Source: Algibacter pectinivorans (GTDB taxonomy: Bacteria; Bacteroidota; Bacteroidia; Flavobacteriales; Flavobacteriaceae). Taken from it: DNA of 64,000 bases. A program made the translations under genes and the position numbers. Where the stretch lies: NCBI RefSeq assembly GCF_900112595.1, contig NZ_FOMI01000012.1:1-64000 (forward strand), given 5' to 3'. Positions 1-8,074 of the stretch are shown piece by piece; the stretch's first letter is position 1, and each line of letters opens with the position of its first letter. Under the pieces are notes generated by a model, which was not told the origin of the DNA, made no database searches, and saw only the letters and a program-made list of their open reading frames with translations.

Positions 1-660
1 GCATCAGTAACTGTTACATTATAAGTTCCTGCGGTAACACCCGTAATTGAAGCTGTAGTAGCACCGTTACTCCATGTATAAGTATAAGGAGAAGCAGTTC
101 CTCCAGTTGCAGTAACTGTTGCACTACCATTAGCAACACCATTACAAGTTACATTAGTTTGCGATGCAATAGATGCAGATAAAGCAGTTGGTTCTGTAAT
201 AGTTATAGACGCGTTATCTGTACAACCATTAACATCTGTTATAGTTACAGTGTAAACTCCTTCGGTAACACCCGTAATTGAAGCGGTAGTAGCACCGTTA
301 TTCCATGAATAAGTATAAGGAGCAGTTCCTCCTGTTCCGGCAGCAGTAGCCTCACCATCAGCAGCAGCATGACATGAAATTTGTGAACCATTATAATTAG
401 ATGTAACTGAAGCACTTGCTACTAATGCAGTAGGTTCTGTAATAGTAACCGAAGTATCAGAGGTACATCCGTTAGCATCAGTAACTGTTACATTATAAGT
501 TCCTGCGGTAACACCTGTAATTGTTGCCGTAGTTGCACCATTACTCCATGCATAAGTATAAGGCGCAGTTCCTCCTGTTGCAGTAACTGTTGCAGCTCCA
601 TTAGCACCTCCATTACAAACTATATTTGTTTGCGATGCCATTGATGCTGTTAAAGCGGTT
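1..660 (-). repeat. Coding tandem SprB-type repeats, period 77-81 codons
   Basis: Equivalent points of the repeat fall at 1, 232 and 475, giving periods of 231 and 243 bp. Translated on the minus strand, each unit has a conserved Cys (QTNVTCNGVANG), a GGT.SPYTY core and a WSNGATT..ITGV segment. The period stays a multiple of three, so this is protein repetition and not a CRISPR array. Confidence 0.85.
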
Positions 661-2621
661 ATTTCAACTGAAATACTTGAATTATTAGGACAAGCTCCCG
701 AAGTAGTATATGAAACTGTATATATATTTGGTGTTGAAGTTGAAAGATCAATTTCCCCTGTAGAGGTATCAATTGTTAAACCTGAGGTAGAAGAGAATGT
801 TCCACCTGCTAAACCCGTAATGGTAGGTGTAGGATTTGTATCACTAGAACAATATGTAGCAGCGCCATAACTAAATGAAGCGTCGTCCAAAGCGTTTATA
901 GTAATACTAACTTGAGACGTATTTGGACAGGTTCCTGTTGTTGTATATGTAACGTTATAGGTATTAGGTACTGAAGCCGAAAGATCAATTTCACCTGTTG
1001 AGCCATTAATAGACAATCCAGCTGTAGAGTCAAATGTTCCACCCGCTAGTCCCATAATAGTAGGTGTAGGATCAGCGCCATCTGCACAATATGTAGCAGC
1101 ACTATAACTAAATGAAGCATCGTCCAAAGCGTTTATAGTAATACTAACTTGAGACGTATTTGGACAGGTTCCTGTTGTTGTATATGTAACGTTATAGGTA
1201 TTAGGTACTGAAGTTGAAAGATCAATTTCACCTGTTGAGCCATTAATAGACAATCCAACTGTAGAGTCAAATGTTCCACCCGCTAGTCCCGTAATAGTAG
1301 GTGTAGGGTCAGAACTATCTGCACAATAAGTTGCAGCAGCGTAACTAAAAGAAGCGTCATCTGAAGCATTTATTGTGATAGAAGCCGTTTCTGTTCCATT
1401 ACATAAACCATTAGTGGTATAAGAGACCGTATAGGTGTTAGGTGTTGAAGCTGAAACATCAATTTTACCCGTAGTAGGATTTATAGATAATCCTCCTGCT
1501 GCAGAAAATGTACCTCCAGAAACTCCTGTTATAGTAGGTGTAGGATCTAATTCGTTAACACAATAAGCAGAGGCGCTATAACTAAAAGAGGCATCTTCTC
1601 TAGGAGTAGTATTTATGGTTATGGTTCCGCATGAACCAGGTGTAACACATCCACCTTCTCCTCGAATATAATATGTTGTACTTGGAGGTGTTGGTGTTAC
1701 AATAACGGTTGATGACGTCGTGGTGGCAACTAAAGTGCCTCCACATGACCCCGTATAAACACGCCATTCTGTTGCATCATTTTTGTTTCCAGAGATACTT
1801 AATAAAGCACTATTTCCATCACAAATAGTTGGTGGTGCAGATGTAACTGTTGGTATGTCTGGTTCTGCACAAGGAGTGGTAATAGTAAAGCTAGTTGTAG
1901 GTACATCAAAAACAACATCATTATTAAATTCCCAATTAGATAGTGTCATGATAGCCGCTAAAATAGTTGCTTTATCACCCGAATGATTAGCTGTAGGTTT
2001 ATAACGTGCATTATCAACTTCTGGTTGAAAACCACCAACAGGAAACAAACCAACAGCGTCTGCACCATTTGTTAAAGTACTAGGCAATAAAGTGTTTGAT
2101 GTGCTCGTACTTGTTTGCCAAGCATTTCCTGAAGTTCCAGACATACCAGTATTAGCACTAATTCCTGTAATAAAATCAGCAACCGAAGGCGATCCTTGTG
2201 AACCCTGGTGAATAAATAAATTATCGCCTGCAGCTCCTAGCATATTAGTAGTGAAGTTTGCTCCAACAGATACTATAGAGCCCAAAACACTGCCTCCCGA
2301 AAATGTTATAGCATTTGAAGATGCATTATAAGATACTTCCTCTCCAGCAGGAATTAGAGAGTTTGCCGTAAATTTTAACTCAGACTCGAATGTTAATAAA
2401 CTACTTCCATCCCAGGCTTCATCAGTAATATAAAATTCTGTTCCAGCTTGTAAGGGAACCAAAACCACAAAAGAAAAAGATTCATCATCCATTTGTATTC
2501 TAGTGAAAGCTATATCTCCTTTTGTTAACGTAGTTTGAGAAAACAAAGGCGAGTTTGTTATCAATAATGCTAAAAATAACAAGGTTATTTTCAAATATTT
2601 TAGTGTGTAATTATTTTTCAT
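1..2621 (-). CDS. Giant SprB-repeat surface protein, N-terminal part (runs off left edge)
   Basis: The frame is open from an ATG at 2619-2621 to the left edge, so the C-terminus lies outside. It starts with a signal peptide (MKNNYTLKYLKITLLFLAL, ending near LFSQ). An N-terminal domain of about 220 residues follows (TLTKGDIAFTRIQ onward), then an Ig-like segment, then Cys-containing modules of about 79 residues with the pattern TPTITG..GGTF....GLSIN..TG. Last come SprB-type repeats (TYTWSNGATTASITGV, then TAGTYNVTVTDA). SprB is the gliding adhesin of Flavobacterium, secreted by the type IX system. That this protein is a T9SS-secreted adhesin is inferred, because the C-terminal sorting domain is not visible. 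It is probably a standalone gene. Confidence 0.88.
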   Translation of the reverse strand, partial: MKNNYTLKYLKITLLFLALLITNSPLFSQTTLTKGDIAFTRIQMDDESFSFVVLVPLQAGTEFYITDEAWDGSSLLTFESELKFTANSLIPAGEEVSYNASSNAITFSGGSVLGSIVSVGANFTTNMLGAAGDNLFIHQGSQGSPSVADFITGISANTGMSGTSGNAWQTSTSTSNTLLPSTLTNGADAVGLFPVGGFQPEVDNARYKPTANHSGDKATILAAIMTLSNWEFNNDVVFDVPTTSFTITTPCAEPDIPTVTSAPPTICDGNSALLSISGNKNDATEWRVYTGSCGGTLVATTTSSTVIVTPTPPSTTYYIRGEGGCVTPGSCGTITINTTPREDASFSYSASAYCVNELDPTPTITGVSGGTFSAAGGLSINPTTGKIDVSASTPNTYTVSYTTNGLCNGTETASITINASDDASFSYAAATYCADSSDPTPTITGLAGGTFDSTVGLSINGSTGEIDLSTSVPNTYNVTYTTTGTCPNTSQVSITINALDDASFSYSAATYCADGADPTPTIMGLAGGTFDSTAGLSINGSTGEIDLSASVPNTYNVTYTTTGTCPNTSQVSITINALDDASFSYGAATYCSSDTNPTPTITGLAGGTFSSTSGLTIDTSTGEIDLSTSTPNIYTVSYTTSGACPNNSSISVEITALTASMASQTNIVCNGGANGAATVTATGGTAPYTYAWSNGATTATITGVTAGTYNVTVTDANGCTSDTSVTITEPTALVASASVTSNYNGSQISCHAAADGEATAAGTGGTAPYTYSWNNGATTASITGVTEGVYTVTITDVNGCTDNASITITEPTALSASIASQTNVTCNGVANGSATVTATGGTASPYTYTWSNGATTASITGVTAGTYNVTVTD
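661..1610 (-). repeat. Second class of coding tandem repeats, 79 codons
   Basis: Four successive modules run from the N-terminal side toward the SprB repeats. Copies near 891 and 1128 are offset by exactly 237 bp and are almost identical over long stretches, including silent positions, which indicates recent duplication or gene conversion. Each carries FSYS..AYC near its start and an NTYTVSYTT-like segment, as in PKD/Ig-like modules of flavobacterial surface proteins. Confidence 0.8.
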
Positions 2622-2643
2622 GTAAAAATGTTTTTTAAATTGG

Positions 2644-3303
2644 TTAGTTTCTAGAAGGGAATATACCTTGAGTACAGATTATATAATTAATGCCTAAATA
2701 AGGGTTTCTGATATTAAAAGGTTGCTGACTTCCACTATTGAGAATATTAACACTTCCTTGAACATTAACTGTTCCATTTGATAAGTTAGTATCAGGAGTA
2801 TCACTACTATATAACCTATTAGCCCCTCCAATGTTCGGTATTGCAAGACTATTATTTGTGGGGTCATCGGAGTTTGCTTCTTCTGCTACTGCTGGCATTG
2901 TTGAAATACCCGATGTTTGTGTAAACGTACCAACGTGGCTATGAATTGGCATATTACTTATGGTTAAAGTAATATTTTCACTTCCATTTTTATTACCTAC
3001 ATTTATGTTAGATAGTCCGGGGCCAGCGCCAGCACCAACAGCTGTTCTACTACGTAAATCTGGTAAAGCAAATGTGGTTCTGCCATCACCTCCATAATAT
3101 GTACCTATAATAGAGAATAGAGCAGTGTTTGAGGATATTTGTAATAATTGTCCTTGACAAAAGGCCCAGTTTCTAGGAGCAAAATTACCTGCAAACATTC
3201 TTACTTCTCCAATAAAGCCTTCTTGTGCTTTACTATTCATAGAAGTCAATAAACAAAACATGAGTAATCCCATGATTTTAATTTTTAATTTCATAATTTT
3301 CAT
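2644..3303 (-). CDS. Secreted phage-tail-collar domain protein
   Basis: 219 aa with a signal peptide (hydrophobic IMGLLMFCLLTSM, cleavage near SKAQ). The mature part opens with GFIGEVRMFAGNFAPRNWAF, then CQGQLLQI and YYGGDGRTTFALPDLRSR, the hallmark of the phage tail collar / microcystin-dependent-protein family. It ends with PFNIRNPYLGINYIICTQG. In bacteria such proteins are often chromosomal and not part of a phage; their function is unclear. The gene starts 22 bp from the start side of the giant surface protein and reads the same way, so the two may be cotranscribed and both exported. An alternative start lies three codons downstream (MKLKIK). Confidence 0.85.
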   Translation of the reverse strand: MKIMKLKIKIMGLLMFCLLTSMNSKAQEGFIGEVRMFAGNFAPRNWAFCQGQLLQISSNTALFSIIGTYYGGDGRTTFALPDLRSRTAVGAGAGPGLSNINVGNKNGSENITLTISNMPIHSHVGTFTQTSGISTMPAVAEEANSDDPTNNSLAIPNIGGANRLYSSDTPDTNLSNGTVNVQGSVNILNSGSQQPFNIRNPYLGINYIICTQGIFPSRN

Positions 3304-3689
3304 TTGGTTTTAAGGTTAGGTTTATGCTCCAAACTTAAATAAATGAATTGAAATAAATCAGAAAAAACTTAATATCTTACAAAAAACAATGCTTTTTACC
3401 TGTTAAAATCGTATTTAATCGAATATTTATAGTTTTAAAATCAGAAATGTTAAAAATAGAATAAAAAGGACCATAGATTTAAAATTTAATCTCTGAACTT
3501 TTATAACTATATATTAAATTGAGTATTAATGTTTAAATTTGGATATATTAAAAATGTAGAAGATCAAATTTTATATCAAAACAAAAATCTACTATTAGAG
3601 TTTCTAAAATACGTTATTACAGACAAAATATTTAAGGTTGTAGCTTCCTTATAATCCGTATTTTCAACTTTTACCATTAATTAAAATTA
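3304..3689. other. Intergenic region, 386 bp
   Basis: AT-rich sequence between the tail-collar gene start and the stop of the channel gene. No supported reading frame, strong hairpin or repeat shared with the rest of the window was seen. Confidence 0.6.
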
Positions 3690-4934
3690 CTACTTAGTAA
3701 AACTTCCAGTACTTGGTAACTCAAAAATTTGCAAATGAAAATAGGGAAGGGCAGCAATAAGATGATCGAAAATATCCGACATAATATATTCGTAATTTTC
3801 CCAACGTTTATCGCTACTAAAAGCATAAATTTCTAAAGGAATACCTTGTGTTGTAGGTGCTAACTGTCGCGCCATAATCATCATGTCCTTGTTAATGGCA
3901 GAATGATTTTTTAAGTACGCATCTATATATTTTCTAAAAAGCCCAAGGTTGGTAAGGTTTCTTCCGTTTAATAAGAGGGTTTTATCAATATTGTGGCTAG
4001 CGTTATAATCTGAAATATCCTTTTGCCTGGTTTCAATATAAGAGGAAATAAGCTGAATACCTTTTAATGCTTCAACTTCATTATCTGTTAAGTATTTTAC
4101 ACCATCTTGCTTGATATAGAGCGCTCTTTTAATACGTCGGCCTTCAGAGCTTGTCATACCACGCCAATTCTTAAAGGAATCGGAAATTAAAGCATAAGTT
4201 GGAATTGTAGTAATGGTTTTATCGAAGTTCTGAACTTTAACGGTTGCCAGAGTAATTTCGGTAACATCGCCATCGGCTCCATATTTCTCGAAAGTTATCC
4301 AATCGCCAATACGTACCATATCGTTAATAGACACTTGTATACTGGCTACAAAGCCCATTATAGTATCCTTAAAAACCAATATGATTACTGCGGAAATAGC
4401 TCCAAGCCCCGTAACAAACGATAAAAAAGGAATGCCTGTAATTATGGCTATGGCCGACATAAAACCGCCCAACCAAGCAAAAATCATGAATACCTGAATA
4501 TAGCTGGCTATAGGTTTATCTTTTAAACTTGGTAAGGTTTTAAAGAAATCTTTTAAGGTGTGTAGAATGCTTCTAACAATCCAAAGAGTTAAAATGATAC
4601 CAAATACTTGTAGGCCTTTTTCAAAAGTAGTTTCGAATGCTGGAAAATCATAGAATATAACCGGAAAGAACTTTAAAGTAATAAGTAAAGGAATAATATG
4701 CGCTACATTTCTAGGCACTTTATTTTTAACTAAAAGATCGTCGAAATTAGATTTTGAAACCGCAGCAAACTTAACAAAAGCCTGCACTAAAAGCTTTCGT
4801 GTAATATAATCGACAACAAACACCACAATTAACAAGGCTATTAATAAACCTAGCATGTTTAGGTATTTTGCAGTGGTTGCGGAAAAATCTGCTGTAATTA
4901 AATAGTCATATAACCAATGTTTATAACTAATCAT
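3690..4934 (-). CDS. MscS-family mechanosensitive ion channel (YbdG-like)
   Basis: About 414 aa. Hydrophobic segments near residues 25-45, 75-95, 105-125, 145-170 and 170-200 precede the MscS pore and beta domain (GLGAISAVIILVFKDTIMGF, then VSINDMVRIGDWITFEKYG). The family forms inner-membrane channels that open on osmotic downshift; the long C-terminal domain resembles YbdG/YnaI-type homologues. The start is set at the ATG at 4932-4934 (MISYKHW); a TTG two codons upstream is possible. The start overlaps the last codons of the upstream DUF3817 gene by 8 bp, which suggests translational coupling. Confidence 0.88.
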   Translation of the reverse strand: MISYKHWLYDYLITADFSATTAKYLNMLGLLIALLIVVFVVDYITRKLLVQAFVKFAAVSKSNFDDLLVKNKVPRNVAHIIPLLITLKFFPVIFYDFPAFETTFEKGLQVFGIILTLWIVRSILHTLKDFFKTLPSLKDKPIASYIQVFMIFAWLGGFMSAIAIITGIPFLSFVTGLGAISAVIILVFKDTIMGFVASIQVSINDMVRIGDWITFEKYGADGDVTEITLATVKVQNFDKTITTIPTYALISDSFKNWRGMTSSEGRRIKRALYIKQDGVKYLTDNEVEALKGIQLISSYIETRQKDISDYNASHNIDKTLLLNGRNLTNLGLFRKYIDAYLKNHSAINKDMMIMARQLAPTTQGIPLEIYAFSSDKRWENYEYIMSDIFDHLIAALPYFHLQIFELPSTGSFTK

Positions 4935-5223
4935 TAACAACTTGTTTTAAGTATTTTTTTTCGACATAAAATGTTCCAAACGGAATTACAGAAGCTATTA
5001 ATACAATACCTAAGGTTTTAGTATTCCATTTCATCTCTTTCATAATTAAAAAGGCCAAAACCACATACAGCATAAATAATACGCCATGAGGCATACCTAA
5101 TAGCTTAACGTATTCTGGATTGCCAGAAATATATTTAATAGGCGTGGCAATAAATAACAATAAAAGGTAGGATACACCTTCTAGTAAAGCTACAATTCTG
5201 AAAATATTTAAAAATGAAAACAT
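4927..5223 (-). CDS. DUF3817 small integral membrane protein
   Basis: 98 aa with about three transmembrane segments. The pattern RIVALLEGVSYLLLLFIATP, then LLGMPHGVLFMLYV, is diagnostic of DUF3817 (small membrane proteins of unknown function). The C-terminus is short and basic. It forms an overlapping pair with the MscS gene, so a shared role at the membrane is plausible but not shown. Confidence 0.85.
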   Translation of the reverse strand: MFSFLNIFRIVALLEGVSYLLLLFIATPIKYISGNPEYVKLLGMPHGVLFMLYVVLAFLIMKEMKWNTKTLGIVLIASVIPFGTFYVEKKYLKQVVND

Positions 5224-5315
5224 AGTATAAATTTATGGTGTAAAAATAGATAGAATTAGTATAGTTCTTGCCCTAAACATCGTTAATATTCAAGAGTTTT
5301 TTAGCGTATTAAAAA

Positions 5316-5933
5316 CTAAAACACATTAAAAATAATAAGACCATAAATTGCAAAACGCAAAAACCTTAAAGCCCCGTATATCATCACATTTCTAAAAGGG
5401 AACTCTATAATTCCGGCAGCTAAACAAGCAATAGAAAAGGGTAGTGGCAATACGGCTCCAACCATAATTAAAAATCCGCCCCATTTTTTGGAGTTTTTTA
5501 ATTGCTTTTCCATTTTAGTTTCTAGGTAATTATGTACCGATGGCATTTTAGTTATAGATCGTCCCATCCAATACGATACCAAACCACCACAGTATGAAAA
5601 AATAGCGAGTAGCGTTAAGTATAACCACGGACTGTACATTTTACCAGCCCAAGCAATAAAAATTTCTGGTGGCACAAGACCTAATAGCGTTTCTGAAACA
5701 AAAAAGAAACTTAAAACACCGTAAGCCGGAAGAATTTCGGTAAGACGCACTAAAGCTTCATTAATGTCAAAAAAGTAATTTAAGGCATATAAAGCGATAA
5801 CAATTGCTATTATATACGGAAAAGATTTTTTTACAGCATCCCAAACAAACGTATAAAACCCAGTATACTTATAATACTGGTGCAATAGCTGTAATCGCGA
5901 TTTTTGTGTTTTATCTTTGGGTTCCGGTTTCAT
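5316..5933 (-). CDS. VTT/DedA-like (YqaA family) membrane protein
   Basis: About 205 aa. After a basic N-terminus there is a hydrophobic segment, then the VTT core with FVSETLLGLVPPEIFIAW, a second segment containing GGLVSYWMGRSI, and a re-entrant-type motif GAVLPLPFSIACLAAG followed by the C-terminal helix. These features match VTT/SNARE-associated proteins, some of which are lipid scramblases or flippases. The ATG at 5931-5933 is preferred to a GTG two codons upstream. It stands about 90 bp from the DUF3817 gene and faces the same way. Confidence 0.85.
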   Translation of the reverse strand: MKPEPKDKTQKSRLQLLHQYYKYTGFYTFVWDAVKKSFPYIIAIVIALYALNYFFDINEALVRLTEILPAYGVLSFFFVSETLLGLVPPEIFIAWAGKMYSPWLYLTLLAIFSYCGGLVSYWMGRSITKMPSVHNYLETKMEKQLKNSKKWGGFLIMVGAVLPLPFSIACLAAGIIEFPFRNVMIYGALRFLRFAIYGLIIFNVF

Positions 5934-6130
5934 GCTCACTACAAATTAAGGGATTACAAATATAATACTAGATTTGATATTAAAATGTATTAATATTTGA
6001 CTTTAAATGAAATTTAACATGAATTTAGGGTTATTTGTAAAATCTTTGAATTGGTTTAAGTTTTTAAAGTATGATTATGAGTTTTTAATTTTATGATTTT
6101 GGAATGGGTTATAGAGGGTTTCTAATTTTC

Positions 6131-6264
6131 TATTTTACATAATATAAATTATAGTACACTTTTAATATTGGATTATCCAGTGGATGATTCAATATTAAAA
6201 CAACATTTAGTTATAGATTTGATGTATGTTACTATGTAGCTATAATTCTCTATTATGTAAAATA
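6131..6264. repeat. 134-bp nested palindromic element with long imperfect inverted ends
   Basis: The left end (6131-6154) and right end (6240-6264) are inverted copies that contain TATTTTACATAATA and its reverse complement TATTATGTAAAATA, followed by ATTATAG/CTATAAT. Centrally, 6160-6200 is a 41-bp inverted repeat with arms of about 20 bp (two mismatches), including TTTTAATATTG/CAATATTAAAA and ATCCA-G-TGGAT. The right end is also the left end of the larger R-main element. It could be a miniature inverted-repeat element or a structured RNA; no coding is seen. Confidence 0.6.
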
Positions 6265-6990
6265 TCCCAGGAAGTCTTGTACACACAATAAACTGTAGTA
6301 CTTGGGTCATTAAACATTTGGCTTTTTGGTTTAGTACTAAATAAGAAACATTCTGCTGTTTGTACTATAATTAGTCGCTATGTAAAATTGCCGCTGCCTA
6401 TGCGCTCGATTGCTTTATTAAAATAATTATGCTATCGCATTAATTTTTTAAAACACAATATCCAACCGCATAGCCACCGCCATAAAAAAGCTAAACTTTT
6501 AGATTTATTTAAAATTCGCGTATTCGATAATAATCCTGCAATATTTTTTTCTACGACATTCTCGTAAAGCGTTCCGCAAGAGTATAAAATTACTCTGCGA
6601 GATAATTTCTATACACTTGCTCTAATTCTGCTATAATTCAACTTTTTTTGATTTGAACTGTTTAAGAACATTTAGAACTGAAATTTGAAATTGTGACTTT
6701 CAATAGTTAATGTTTATCTTTTTTTCTTGATAAAAAAAGAAACAAAAAAATCAAGGCTGCATAAAACTTTGGAAACAATGTACGGCTCAATCGCTATATT
6801 TTAGAAAACATTGTAACTGGTTAAGATTGCTTTGAACTAGCCTTAAACTCTGAAAATATTAAAAATATGTATTACTAGCCCTCTAAAATATCGCCGCTCA
6901 TTTCGCCTATTGTTTTAACCAAAGTTTTCTGAGGCCGTTTTGCCAACGCTTCATCTGGGTAAAACCGCATTACTTCTATTTTACATAATA
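6251..6990. mobile_element. R-main copy 1: 740-bp noncoding repeat with 14-bp terminal inverted repeats
   Basis: Bounded by TATTATGTAAAATA (6251-6264) and its perfect reverse complement TATTTTACATAATA (6977-6990). The interior matches a second copy at 9635-10347 along its whole length, for example GTACTATAATTAGTCGCTA, CATAGCCACCGCCATAAAA and TTCTTGATAAAAAAAGAAAC. It carries several hairpin-forming stretches and no supported reading frame. It begins 8 bp after the stop codon of the last unit-1 gene. No transposase is present, so MITE-like is a description of structure only. Confidence 0.65.
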
Positions 6991-6998
6991 TTATAAAA

Positions 6999-7412
6999 CT
7001 AAGATTTTAGTTTATCAATCATATTTTCTAGCGAGTATTTTGCTAATTCTGGAATTGTACTACTAGATACTTTAATCTCCCAATTAGATAAACTAGACAT
7101 TAAACTTACTTCATTATTTATAAATATATTGCTGTGTGATTGTGATAAATCTTCTGATGGAATTAAATAAACAACCTTTGGTTCTTTATCTACTATTAAT
7201 ACTAGAGCAACAAACAGTTTATTTCTTAATTCTCCTAAATCTTGTTTAGATAATTTAATACTGCGTTGTACGGTGTCTAAATCAATAGATTGTAAGTGTA
7301 TTTGATTATCTCCAATTAAAAAATCAACCCCTTCCCTCCCATTTTGTTTGGGTTTTAATTCTAAATCTTTGTTTTTTAGTATTGATTTTATAAATTCTAC
7401 TTTATTAATCAC
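6999..7412 (-). CDS. Unknown 137-aa protein, last gene of unit 1
   Basis: Soluble, alpha/beta-looking, with no signal peptide. It contains GREGVDFLIGDNQIHLQS and a C-terminal half with FVALVLIVDKEPKVVYLIPS, an arrangement resembling DUF4365/PD-(D/E)XK-like nuclease folds. The canonical D...E/QxK triad is not evident, so any nuclease role is a weak guess. The start is a GTG at 7410-7412 that overlaps the stop of the 45-aa gene (GTGATTAA), so translation is probably coupled. It is the fourth gene of an operon led by the ImmA/IrrE gene, and the R-main repeat follows directly. Confidence 0.65.
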   Translation of the reverse strand: MINKVEFIKSILKNKDLELKPKQNGREGVDFLIGDNQIHLQSIDLDTVQRSIKLSKQDLGELRNKLFVALVLIVDKEPKVVYLIPSEDLSQSHSNIFINNEVSLMSSLSNWEIKVSSSTIPELAKYSLENMIDKLKS

Positions 7413-7542
7413 CCTTTTTATGTTTGTGTTTTTTTAATGGTGGGTAATCTTTCTTTTTATCAGGAGAAACTCTTCTTCTTTTATCTAAAGACCCATCGTC
7501 TTTTTTCGGTTTTGGACCTGGCTTAATTGCTTCTATTATCAT
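7405..7542 (-). CDS. 45-aa lysine-rich protein of unit 1
   Basis: ATG at 7540-7542, stop at 7405-7407. The product begins MIIEAIKPGPKPKKDDG and is dominated by Lys, Arg, Pro and Asp (DKRRRVSPDKKKDYPP, ending KKHKHKKGD). It is very basic and probably disordered. It fills the gap between the 167-aa gene (17 bp upstream) and the 137-aa gene, whose GTG start it overlaps by 8 bp. That position makes it likely to be a real gene. A nucleic-acid-binding or antitoxin/toxin-like role would fit the charge but is not shown. Confidence 0.55.
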   Translation of the reverse strand: MIIEAIKPGPKPKKDDGSLDKRRRVSPDKKKDYPPLKKHKHKKGD

Positions 7543-7559
7543 TGTAATATTTGTTTTTT

Positions 7560-8063
7560 CTATTCGTGGCTTGGTTTGCCATATCCTAGTTTAATATTTA
7601 AATCTCTTATGGTAGAATATAAATCAACCATTGAGCCTTTTTTTATAATCCAATTTGTGATTAATTCTAAAATTTTCTCAGCATCTTCAATATGTCCCAT
7701 TCTACTATCAGCACCACGAATACCTTTTTCATCAATTCTATGACCTCTAGTTAAATAAGTATTCTTTTCTTCATAGATATAGTCTCTGGCTTTTTTATAG
7801 CCTTTACCTTCTGGTAAATGCTTTAAAAGTAATTTACTAATACCTTTATAGTATATATCGTATTTCCTCTCTGGGTCATCAATATCTCCTAAAGCAAATT
7901 TCTTTAACTCATCTTCAGTTTGAAGTATTCCTTCTGTATCAATTGTTAACTGTTCTCCTACTACTTCATCAGCTTTAGAAATAAGCATCATTCTTTCCAA
8001 CTCCTCTTGCTCTGAAAGTTTTTCTGATTCTTTCTTTTTATTACCTTTTTTATTATCACTCAT
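7560..8063 (-). CDS. Unknown 167-aa charged protein of unit 1
   Basis: The N-terminus (about residues 1-40) is Lys/Glu-rich and probably disordered or coiled. The body contains KYDIYYKGISKLLLKHLPEG, KKARDYIYEEKNTYLTRGHR and a C-terminal helical part ending LGYGKPSHE. No signal peptide, membrane segment or recognised enzymatic motif. It starts 11 bp after the ImmA/IrrE stop, so it is cotranscribed. Genes next to XRE-ImmA regulators are often their regulatory targets or toxin partners; this is context only. Confidence 0.7.
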   Translation of the reverse strand: MSDNKKGNKKKESEKLSEQEELERMMLISKADEVVGEQLTIDTEGILQTEDELKKFALGDIDDPERKYDIYYKGISKLLLKHLPEGKGYKKARDYIYEEKNTYLTRGHRIDEKGIRGADSRMGHIEDAEKILELITNWIIKKGSMVDLYSTIRDLNIKLGYGKPSHE

Positions 8064-8074
8064 AAATTATGCTA

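Noticed and set aside
1-1610. CRISPR-like direct repeats
   Set aside because: The repeats keep one open frame with a multiple-of-three period and encode SprB and Ig-like modules.
2644-3303. Prophage tail gene
   Set aside because: It has a signal peptide and no other phage genes nearby; collar-domain proteins are common in bacterial chromosomes.
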